This document shows positions 7,555 through 13,539 of a stretch of DNA of 13,539 nucleotides, piece after piece; the first letter of the stretch is position 1, and each line of letters starts with the position of its first letter. Made by a program: the position numbers and the translations under genes. This stretch comes from an uncultured Caryophanales bacterium (GTDB lineage: Bacteria; Bacillota_I; Bacilli_A; RFN20; CAG-826): the NCBI GenBank assembly GCA_937895315.1, contig CALAWM010000020.1, positions 1 through 13,539 of the forward strand, in the 5' to 3' direction. A model generated the notes under the pieces. The model was not told the DNA's origin, ran no database searches, and worked only from the letters and a program-made list of their open reading frames with translations.

Positions 7555-9033
7555 ATGAAAAAACCGCTTAGTAAAATAGTATTCATCCTTAGTGGATTAT
7601 TAACGCTCACCAGTTGCGTATCCCTTGGTGATCTTTTATCAAGTAGAGATGATCAAAGTTCAACCAGTATCCCCCCTGATATCGTTGATAATGTTTATAA
7701 ACCTAATGGCTATGTTTACGACAATGATTACCTTGGTAAGACGTGGGATGTAGCGACTTGGCGTTCAGTCGGTGATCAAAAAATGCTCGTCGTTCCAGTC
7801 AAATTTAGTGATACATCACCAACATATGGAAATGACACCACGATTGTTAATACCTTAAATAAAGCCTTTTTTGGCGCAAGTAGTGATACTGGTTGGGAAT
7901 CTTTAACGTCATATTACGAAAAAAGTAGTTTTGGTGCCTTAAAAATTACCGGCGAAGTTTTAACCCCATTTAATCTTGGCTATTCCACCGCGACTTTAGA
8001 AGCTAAACCAAAAGATGACCAAAACTATTGGGATCAAACCCATTATGTATTAGAAAGTATCTATAACACCTTAAGTGCCGAAAAACTTAAAGAATATGAT
8101 GTAAATAAAGATGGCCACGTCGATAGTGTCTTTCTCGTTTATTTAGCCCCCGTGAAAGATAATAGTGATCTTTATTGGGCTTATCAATATTATTGGAATC
8201 GTTATAGCAACGAAACAAAACCTACTTTTAATACTTATGCTTGGGCAAGTTATGAATTTATGTATGATGAATTGCCATATTCGACATTAAAGCCTAGTGC
8301 CCATACTTTTATTCATGAAACTGGCCACTTATTAGGACTTGATGACTATTATGATTATGACGGAAAAGTTATGCCGGTCGGCGGCTATGACATGATGGAC
8401 TTTAATATTATTGATCACAATATGTATTCAAAGTACTTGAATAACTGGAGTCTTCCTTTTGTCCCAGTTGGTGAGGCCGATATTACCTTACGTCCCGCTG
8501 AATCAAGCGGCGACTTTATCCTTTTGAATAAAAACTGGAACGGTCACGTTTATGACGAATATATTTTAATTGAATACTATACGCCAACTGGCTTAAACCA
8601 AAAAGATGCGTTTGATGGTTATGGTAGCGTTAGTGCCTTTACGGTGCCAGGAGTGCGCATTTTCCATGTCGATTCAAGAATTCGTACCCATTATTCGCAA
8701 ACTGATGTGCGGTGGACTGATCAAATTCTTGCGCCTTCAAGCACGCAATACACCGATATTGCGACCTCAAATACTACATCAAAAAGCGTAAATGCCTCCT
8801 ATAAAAAGATTCATTTACTCGATGGTGATGGACGGAGTAACACGTGGTATCATAGTCTCGTTAAACCTGATAACAAGGCATTATTCCAAACTGGGGCCAA
8901 GATTGAAATTGGTGGTTGGCAAAAGTATCTTTTCGACCGCGCAACCTTTAATGATGGCAGTGAAATCGGCTTTAGTGTCGAAATCGGCGCAATGACTAAC
9001 GAAGGCGTCCAAATCAAAATTCGCACTGCTTAA
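7555..9033 (+). CDS. M6-type zinc metalloprotease lipoprotein 3
   Basis: This is a 492-residue predicted secreted lipoprotein protease and the closest relative of protease 1. The signal peptide ends in the lipobox LTSC with Cys21 as anchor and is followed by a Ser/Asp-rich linker (about 27-45). Landmarks are GDQKMLVVPVKF, GWESLTSYYEKSSFG, NYWDQTHYVLESIY, the calcium-type loop DVNKDGHVD (182-190), the zinc site HETGH (His254, Glu255, His258) followed by LLGLDDYYDYDG, GGYDMMDFNIIDH, DEYILIEYYTPTGLN and VRIFHVDSR. The start is one base after the protease 2 stop, with GAGGT at 7542-7546 inside that gene serving as ribosome binding site, so translation is probably coupled. No clear intrinsic terminator follows; only AT-only stems are seen before the rpsL promoter, so some read-through into rpsL is possible. 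Function as a surface protein-degrading enzyme is inferred from the family. Confidence 0.9.
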   Translation: MKKPLSKIVFILSGLLTLTSCVSLGDLLSSRDDQSSTSIPPDIVDNVYKPNGYVYDNDYLGKTWDVATWRSVGDQKMLVVPVKFSDTSPTYGNDTTIVNTLNKAFFGASSDTGWESLTSYYEKSSFGALKITGEVLTPFNLGYSTATLEAKPKDDQNYWDQTHYVLESIYNTLSAEKLKEYDVNKDGHVDSVFLVYLAPVKDNSDLYWAYQYYWNRYSNETKPTFNTYAWASYEFMYDELPYSTLKPSAHTFIHETGHLLGLDDYYDYDGKVMPVGGYDMMDFNIIDHNMYSKYLNNWSLPFVPVGEADITLRPAESSGDFILLNKNWNGHVYDEYILIEYYTPTGLNQKDAFDGYGSVSAFTVPGVRIFHVDSRIRTHYSQTDVRWTDQILAPSSTQYTDIATSNTTSKSVNASYKKIHLLDGDGRSNTWYHSLVKPDNKALFQTGAKIEIGGWQKYLFDRATFNDGSEIGFSVEIGAMTNEGVQIKIRTA

Positions 9034-9110
9034 ATAACCGCTAATAACGCACTTATTATTTATATAATAAAAAGACCATAGATTTTTTTAATATTTTTAC
9101 ATTAATATAG

Positions 9111-9139
9111 TTGACAACAAGGTGGCTTATCCATATAAT
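9111..9139 (+). promoter_or_regulatory. Consensus promoter of the rpsL-rpsG-fusA unit
   Basis: TTGACA (9111-9116), exactly 17 bases, then TATAAT (9134-9139) is a full match to the housekeeping sigma-A consensus. The predicted RNA start is near 9146, giving a leader of about 95 bases before rpsL. This is the strongest promoter in the window, as expected for ribosomal protein and elongation factor genes. It means the str genes do not rely on read-through from rpoC. Confidence 0.92.
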
Positions 9140-9149
9140 ATCAAAGTGC

Positions 9150-9217
9150 AATGACCTTTAGGTCGTTTTTAAAAGAAAAATATTGATACACCCGGTTGTG
9201 TGTCAAGCACAACAGGG
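9150..9217 (+). promoter_or_regulatory. Structured rpsL leader: terminator-like hairpin plus two mutually exclusive stems
   Basis: Just after the predicted RNA start, AATGACC (9150-9156) pairs with GGTCGTT (9161-9167, one G-T wobble) around a TTTA loop and runs into five T residues, like a small attenuator. Then TTGATACAC (9183-9191) can pair with GTGTGTCAA (9198-9206, one wobble). Alternatively CCCGGTTGTG (9191-9200) can pair with CACAACAGGG (9208-9217, one mismatch). The two stems share bases 9191-9200, so they cannot coexist. The ribosome binding site AAAGGAG lies just downstream. Regulation by a ribosomal protein or another signal is inference. Confidence 0.5.
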
Positions 9218-9239
9218 AATAAAGAAAGGAGAACACGCT

Positions 9240-9662
9240 ATGCCGACAATTAACCAATTAGTACGTCAAGGTCGTGTGAAACCAGAGTACAAATCAAAGT
9301 CTCCAGCACTTGGTAAAAGATGGAACTCTCTCCGTCGCCGTGAAGTTGATCAAGATGCTTCACAAAAAAGAGGAGTCTGTACACGGGTTGGCACTATGAC
9401 GCCAAAGAAACCTAACTCAGCATTACGGAAGTACGCTCGTGTCCGCTTATCGAATGGATATGAAGTTACTGCTTATATTGGTGGTGAAGGTCACAACTTA
9501 CAAGAACACAGTACCGTTCTTATTCGTGGCGGCCGGGTTAAAGACTTACCAGGGGTTCGTTATCACATCGTCCGTGGTACATTAGATACCGCCGGAGTTG
9601 ATAAAAGACGCCAAAGCCGTAGCCAATACGGAACCAAAAAACCACAAGTCAAAGACAATTAA
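9240..9662 (+). CDS. rpsL: Ribosomal protein S12
   Basis: This encodes small-subunit protein S12, which lies at the decoding centre of the ribosome. It has 140 residues, close to the 138 of Bacillus. The start is the ATG at 9240, placed by [12 protein letters not shown], the universal S12 N-terminus, and by AAAGGAG 8 bases upstream. An in-frame TTG at 9183 would add 19 unrelated residues that fall in the leader stems, so it is rejected. Conserved elements are [11 protein letters not shown] (Lys56 corresponds to the E. coli Lys42/43 streptomycin site) and [13 protein letters not shown] (Lys101, and Asp102, the residue methylthiolated in E. coli). Both lysines are wild type, so no classical streptomycin-resistance change is seen. 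It is the first gene of the str unit, 47 bases ahead of rpsG. Confidence 0.97.
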   Translation: MPTINQLVRQGRVKPEYKSKSPALGKRWNSLRRREVDQDASQKRGVCTRVGTMTPKKPNSALRKYARVRLSNGYEVTAYIGGEGHNLQEHSTVLIRGGRVKDLPGVRYHIVRGTLDTAGVDKRRQSRSQYGTKKPQVKDN

Positions 9663-9709
9663 TTACAAAAACGTATATCACTCGATTATAGAAGGAAGGA
9701 GGAAACGAT

Positions 9710-10180
9710 ATGCCACGTAAAGGAAGTGTTGCAAAACGTGATGTTTTACCAGATCCAATTTATCACTCAAAACTTGTTACACGATTAATTAATAAAATTA
9801 TGTTCGATGGCAAAAGAGGAACATCACAAACGATTCTTTATAATGCATTTGCTCGCATTGAAAAGAAAACCGGACAACCAGCGATGGACGTCTTTGCTAC
9901 CGCAATTAGTAACATCATGCCTGAGGTCGAACTTAAAGTTCGCCGGGTTGGAGGACAAAACTATCAAGTCCCAACTGATGTAAGCCCCGAAAGAAAAACA
10001 ACTTTAGGACTTCGTTGGTTAGTGAACTATTCACGCTTACGCAACGAAAAAACAATGGAAGAAAGATTAGCAGCCGAAATTATTGACGCCGCTAACGGAA
10101 CCGGCGCATCTGTTAAAAAACGCGATGATACGCATAAGATGGCGGAAGCAAATAAAGCTTACGCTCACTATCGCTATTAG
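9710..10180 (+). CDS. rpsG: Ribosomal protein S7
   Basis: This encodes small-subunit protein S7, which binds the 3' major domain of 16S rRNA and starts assembly of the 30S head. It has 156 residues, the usual family length. Signature segments are [46 protein letters not shown] and the C-terminal [14 protein letters not shown]. The ribosome binding site GGAAGGAGG stands just upstream. In E. coli, S7 represses its own operon by binding between rpsL and rpsG; the 47-base gap here shows no structure I could recognise as that site. The stop is TAG, the only non-TAA stop among the genes here, and it overlaps the fusA ribosome binding site. Confidence 0.97.
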   Translation: MPRKGSVAKRDVLPDPIYHSKLVTRLINKIMFDGKRGTSQTILYNAFARIEKKTGQPAMDVFATAISNIMPEVELKVRRVGGQNYQVPTDVSPERKTTLGLRWLVNYSRLRNEKTMEERLAAEIIDAANGTGASVKKRDDTHKMAEANKAYAHYRY

Positions 10181-10188
10181 GAGGATGC

Positions 10189-12270
10189 ATGCCTGATTAT
10201 ACAAAATTTGATTTAATACATACGCGCAATATAGGTATTATGGCGCACATTGACGCTGGTAAAACAACGACCACCGAACGGATTTTATACTATACCGGTC
10301 GGTTACACAAAGTCGGTGAAACCCACGAAGGAGCCAGCACCATGGACTGGATGGCCCAAGAAAAAGAACGGGGAATTACGATTACAAGTGCCGCTACCAC
10401 GGCATTTTGGAAAGAAAACCGGATCAACATTATTGACACCCCTGGACACGTTGACTTCACTGTTGAAGTTGAACGCTCACTCCGGGTCTTAGACGGTGCG
10501 GTCACTGTCTTAGATGCGAAAAGCGGGGTCGAACCACAAACCGAAACTGTTTGGCGCCAAGGAACGAAATACCACGTCCCACGGATTGTCTTCGTTAACA
10601 AAATGGACGCAACCGGCGCTGACTTTGATATGGCAGTGGAAACCTTACATAGCCGTCTTGCCGCTAACGCTGCCCCGGTGCAAATTCCGGTCGGTGTCGA
10701 AAGTGGTTTCCGCGGCATGATTGACATCATTGAACAAAAAGCCTATTTCTATGATGACAAAATTGAACACTTTAATGTCGAAGAAATTCCTGCAGAATTC
10801 AAAGACAAAGTTGCCGAAGCCCGGCAATTATTACTTGAAAAAATTGCAGCCTTCGATGACGACTTCATGATGCAAATTCTTGAAGGTGAAGAACCAAGTG
10901 TTGCCGAAATTAAAAAAGTAATTCGGAAAGCAGTCTTAACTGGTGAATTCTTCCCAGTATTCTGCGGAAGCGCCTATAAAAATAAAGGTATTCAACCATT
11001 ATTAGACGGCGTTGTCGATTACTTACCAAGTCCAGTTGACATCCCACCTGCCAAAGCTGAAACGATGGATGGTACCCCAATTGTTGCACCAAATGATATT
11101 AATGCCCCACTTGCGGCCTTAGCCTTCAAAATTGCAACTGACCCATTCGTTGGACGCTTAGCCTATGTTCGGGTTTATAGCGGTGTCTTAAAAGCTGGAT
11201 CTTATGTCTACAATAGCATTAAAGGCACGAAAGAACGGATTAGCCGTTTAGTGTTAATGCATAGTAATCACCGTGAAGAAGTTAATGAACTTAAAGCCGG
11301 TGATATCGGTGCCGTTGTTGGTTTTAAAAACACGACAACTGGTGACACCATTTGTGATGAAAAGAGCAAATTAGTGTTAGAAAGAATGGAATTCCCAGAA
11401 CCAGTTATCGAACAAGCGATTGAACCAAAAACCCGTGCCGACCAAGAAAAGATGAGCAATGGCTTATCGAAACTTGTTGAAGAAGACCCAACCTTCCGGG
11501 TTACGACTAATGCCGAAACCGGACAAACAATTATTGCTGGGGTTGGTGAACTTCACCTTGACGTCTTAGTAGACCGCTTACGGCGCGAATTCGGGGTTAA
11601 TGTTAACGTCGGCGCCCCAATGGTCGGCTATCGCGAAACCATTGGCCAAACCGCTGAAGTTGAAGGTAAATACATTAAACAATCTGGTGGTCGTGGTCAA
11701 TACGGACACGTCTGGATTCGCTTCGAACCAAACCCAGGCAAAGGCTTCGAATTCGTTGATGCCATTGTCGGTGGAACCGTTCCACGTGAATTTATTAAAC
11801 CAACGGGCGAAGGCTTAAAAGATGCCTTAGCAAGAGGTTTAGTCGCTGGCTACCAAGTCATTGATATTAAGGCAACTTTATTTGATGGAAGTTACCACGA
11901 TGTCGATAGTAGCGAAGCGGCCTATAAAATCGCCGCCTCAATGGCGCTTAAAGAAGCAGCGAAAAAAGCTGATCCAATCTTACTTGAACCAATCATGAAA
12001 GTTGAAATTACTGTCCCTGAACAATACTATGGTGACGTCCTTAGTGATTTAGCAAGAAGAAGAGGATCAATGCGTGATGAAAGTCAACGCGGCAACGCGA
12101 AAGTAATTGATGCCGAAGTTCCGCTTAGTGAAATGTTTGGTTACGTTACCGACTTAAGAAGCTTCACCCAAGGCCGTGGCACCTATATGATGTCATTTGA
12201 CCACTATGGTGAATGTCCACGTTACATCGCTGAAGAAATTATTAAAAAGACCGGCGTTAGCAACCGCTAA
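10189..12270 (+). CDS. fusA: Elongation factor G
   Basis: This is the translational GTPase that drives translocation of tRNAs and mRNA on the ribosome and helps in ribosome recycling. It has 693 residues, matching the usual 690-700. GTP-binding motifs are the P-loop AHIDAGKT (19-26), switch I ending in [12 protein letters not shown] (83-89) and NKMD (137-140). Later domains show [25 protein letters not shown] and the C-terminal RRRGSMRDE and [16 protein letters not shown]. The start is 8 bases after rpsG, with AGGAGG overlapping the rpsG stop, so the two are coupled. The C-terminal loops look intact and I saw no obvious fusidic-acid resistance feature, though single changes cannot be excluded. 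Confidence 0.98.
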   Translation: MPDYTKFDLIHTRNIGIMAHIDAGKTTTTERILYYTGRLHKVGETHEGASTMDWMAQEKERGITITSAATTAFWKENRINIIDTPGHVDFTVEVERSLRVLDGAVTVLDAKSGVEPQTETVWRQGTKYHVPRIVFVNKMDATGADFDMAVETLHSRLAANAAPVQIPVGVESGFRGMIDIIEQKAYFYDDKIEHFNVEEIPAEFKDKVAEARQLLLEKIAAFDDDFMMQILEGEEPSVAEIKKVIRKAVLTGEFFPVFCGSAYKNKGIQPLLDGVVDYLPSPVDIPPAKAETMDGTPIVAPNDINAPLAALAFKIATDPFVGRLAYVRVYSGVLKAGSYVYNSIKGTKERISRLVLMHSNHREEVNELKAGDIGAVVGFKNTTTGDTICDEKSKLVLERMEFPEPVIEQAIEPKTRADQEKMSNGLSKLVEEDPTFRVTTNAETGQTIIAGVGELHLDVLVDRLRREFGVNVNVGAPMVGYRETIGQTAEVEGKYIKQSGGRGQYGHVWIRFEPNPGKGFEFVDAIVGGTVPREFIKPTGEGLKDALARGLVAGYQVIDIKATLFDGSYHDVDSSEAAYKIAASMALKEAAKKADPILLEPIMKVEITVPEQYYGDVLSDLARRRGSMRDESQRGNAKVIDAEVPLSEMFGYVTDLRSFTQGRGTYMMSFDHYGECPRYIAEEIIKKTGVSNR

Positions 12271-12279
12271 GCCGCGAAA

Positions 12280-12304
12280 TGCTATATTCATAGCACTTTA
12301 ATTT
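12280..12304 (+). terminator. Weak hairpin after fusA
   Basis: TGCTAT (12280-12285) pairs perfectly with ATAGCA (12290-12295) around an ATTC loop, followed by CTTTAATTT. The stem is short and the T-tract is broken, so it may only partly stop transcription between fusA and tuf. Confidence 0.35.
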
Positions 12305-12353
12305 GAAAAAAAGCTAGAATTGCTATAAACTAGAAGCGTTATAATAAAACGCT
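12303..12353 (+). promoter_or_regulatory. tuf: tuf promoter region with palindrome over the -10
   Basis: Two overlapping candidates are seen. The first is TTGAAA (12303-12308), a short 15-base spacer and an extended -10 TGC-TATAAA (12324-12329). The second is a perfect TATAAT (12340-12345) with only poor -35 matches (for example TTGCTA at 12320 with 14 bases between). The second -10 sits in a perfect inverted repeat, AGCGTT (12335-12340), ATAATAA, AACGCT (12348-12353), which could be an operator or, in RNA from the first promoter, a leader hairpin. At least one promoter here lets tuf be made independently of fusA. Confidence 0.55.
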
Positions 12354-12374
12354 ACAAGTTAGGAGGAAAAAATT

Positions 12375-13539
12375 ATGGCAAAAGAAAAATTTGACAGAAG
12401 TAAAGTCCACGTTAACATTGGTACTATCGGTCACGTTGACCACGGTAAAACAACCTTAACTGCGGCTATTACCAAAGTTCTTGCGACCCAAGGGGGCGCA
12501 AAAGCATTCGCGTATGACCAAATTGACAAAGCCCCAGAAGAAAAAGCCCGGGGAATCACAATTAACACATCGCACTTAGAATACCAAACCGCTAATCGTC
12601 ACTATGCACACGTTGACTGTCCAGGACACGCTGACTACGTCAAAAACATGATTACTGGTGCTGCCCAAATGGACGGCGCGATTCTTGTTGTCGCCGCTAC
12701 CGATGGTGTTATGCCACAAACCCGTGAACACATCTTACTTGCTCGCCAAGTTGGTGTTCCATACGTTGTTGTCTTCTTAAACAAAGTTGACTTAGTCGAC
12801 GACCCAGAACTCGTTGACATCGTTGAAATGGAAGTCCGTGACTTACTTAGTTCATATGGATTCCCAGGTGATGATACCCCAATCGTTCGTGGATCCGCTC
12901 GTGATGCCTTAGACGGCAAACCAGACGCTGAAAAAGCCATTCTCGAACTTATGGAAGCGGTTGATTCCTACATTCCAAACCCAGCTCGTTTAACTGATTT
13001 ACCATTCTTACTCCCAATCGAAGACGTCATGACCATCAGTGGTCGTGGTACCGTTGTTACCGGTCGGGTTGAAAGAGGTGCAGTCAAACTTAACGAAACC
13101 GTTGAAATCGTTGGTATTCGTCCAACCAAATCAACCGTCGTTACCGGTCTTGAAATGTTCCGTAAATTACTTGATACCGCCGAAGCTGGCGATAACGTTG
13201 GGGTCTTACTCCGTGGCGTCGCTCGTGATGAAATCGAACGTGGTCAAGTTCTTGCGAAACCAGGAAGTGTTAAACCCCACACCAAATTCACATCAACTGT
13301 TTACGTCTTAACCAAAGAAGAAGGTGGCCGTCACACTGCGTTCTTAACGAACTACCGTCCACAATTCTACTTCCGTACAACCGACATTACTGGGGTTGTT
13401 ACCTTACCAGCCGATGTCCAAATGGTTATGCCAGGTGATACCGTCAACTTAACAATTGAACTCATTCACCCAGTCGCCATTGAAAACGGAACGAAGTTCT
13501 CAATTCGTGAAGGTGGCCGCACCGTTGGTGCCGGTACCG
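12375..13539 (+). CDS. tuf: Elongation factor Tu (partial at 3' end of window)
   Basis: EF-Tu is the GTPase that delivers aminoacyl-tRNA to the ribosome. The window holds 388 codons; the family is about 394-397 residues, so only about the last seven are missing. The strong site AGGAGG (12361-12366) precedes ATG at 8 bases. GTP motifs are GHVDHGKT (19-26), DCPGHAD (81-87) and NKVD (136-139), followed by GSARDAL. Domain 2 has [15 protein letters not shown] and domain 3 has [16 protein letters not shown] and VMPGDTV. The protein contains no tryptophan; the single Trp found in E. coli and Bacillus EF-Tu near residue 184 is replaced here. It ends the conserved rpsL-rpsG-fusA-tuf order but has its own promoter region. 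Confidence 0.97.
   Translation, partial: MAKEKFDRSKVHVNIGTIGHVDHGKTTLTAAITKVLATQGGAKAFAYDQIDKAPEEKARGITINTSHLEYQTANRHYAHVDCPGHADYVKNMITGAAQMDGAILVVAATDGVMPQTREHILLARQVGVPYVVVFLNKVDLVDDPELVDIVEMEVRDLLSSYGFPGDDTPIVRGSARDALDGKPDAEKAILELMEAVDSYIPNPARLTDLPFLLPIEDVMTISGRGTVVTGRVERGAVKLNETVEIVGIRPTKSTVVTGLEMFRKLLDTAEAGDNVGVLLRGVARDEIERGQVLAKPGSVKPHTKFTSTVYVLTKEEGGRHTAFLTNYRPQFYFRTTDITGVVTLPADVQMVMPGDTVNLTIELIHPVAIENGTKFSIREGGRTVGAGT

Noticed and set aside
9042..9070. Terminator after protease 3 made of TAATAA/TTATTA repeats
   Set aside because: The stems are 6 bp and A-T only, with no GC-rich base and no clean T-tract following, so they are unlikely to terminate transcription.
9183..9239. N-terminal extension of S12 from an in-frame TTG
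   Set aside because: The added 19 residues have no family support, they overlap the leader hairpins, and the ATG at 9240 has a strong ribosome binding site and the universal MPTINQL start.

Overview
The window is a stretch of the universal rpoBC/str gene cluster, all on the + strand: the 3' end of rpoB, rpoC, then rpsL, rpsG, fusA and a nearly complete tuf. Between rpoC and rpsL, where Bacillus carries the small L7Ae-type gene ybxF, there are instead three tandem genes for secreted lipoprotein metalloproteases of the M6 (immune inhibitor A) type. The organism looks like a Firmicutes/Bacilli-class or Mollicutes-related bacterium. The reasons are the Bacillus-like RpoB, RpoC, S12, EF-G and EF-Tu sequences, purine-rich AGGAGG ribosome binding sites, consensus sigma-A promoters, and moderate-to-low GC. 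CGG is a frequent Arg codon, including at invariant Arg positions of RpoC. All eight visible stop codons are TAA (seven) or TAG (one), never TGA. The exact lineage cannot be fixed from this window; an uncultured gut-type Bacilli lineage is a guess.

Layout: 1-333 is the rpoB tail. 336-4160 is rpoC, interrupted by one in-frame TGA at codon 403, exactly where about 12 normally conserved residues are missing. 4180-4211 is a terminator that closes the rpo unit. 4268-4308 is an extended -10 promoter overlapped by a perfect palindrome, leading into protease 1 (4309-5907), which ends in its own terminator (5924-5954). 6002-6030 is a promoter placed so close to the next start that the transcript would be leaderless. 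Proteases 2 and 3 (6039-7553 and 7555-9033) form a two-gene unit with a 1-base gap. 9111-9139 is a perfect consensus promoter, followed by a structured leader with a terminator-like hairpin and two mutually exclusive stems. Then come rpsL (9240-9662), rpsG (9710-10180) and fusA (10189-12270). tuf (12375 to the window end) has its own promoter region.

The housekeeping genes make the transcription core (RpoB/RpoC) and translation machinery (S12, S7, EF-G, EF-Tu). The three proteases are predicted to be anchored on the outside of the membrane by a lipidated cysteine. They share a HExxH zinc site, an Asp-rich DxDxDG calcium-type loop and a C-terminal (Y/F)HVD(S/A)R block, so they look like products of local duplication. 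Their role is inferred to be degradation of extracellular protein; the substrate is unknown.

The observations most worth checking are the RpoC lesion (real deletion, recoding or assembly error), the placement of a surface-protease array inside this conserved cluster, the leaderless promoter with direct repeats, and the possible RNA switch in the rpsL leader.
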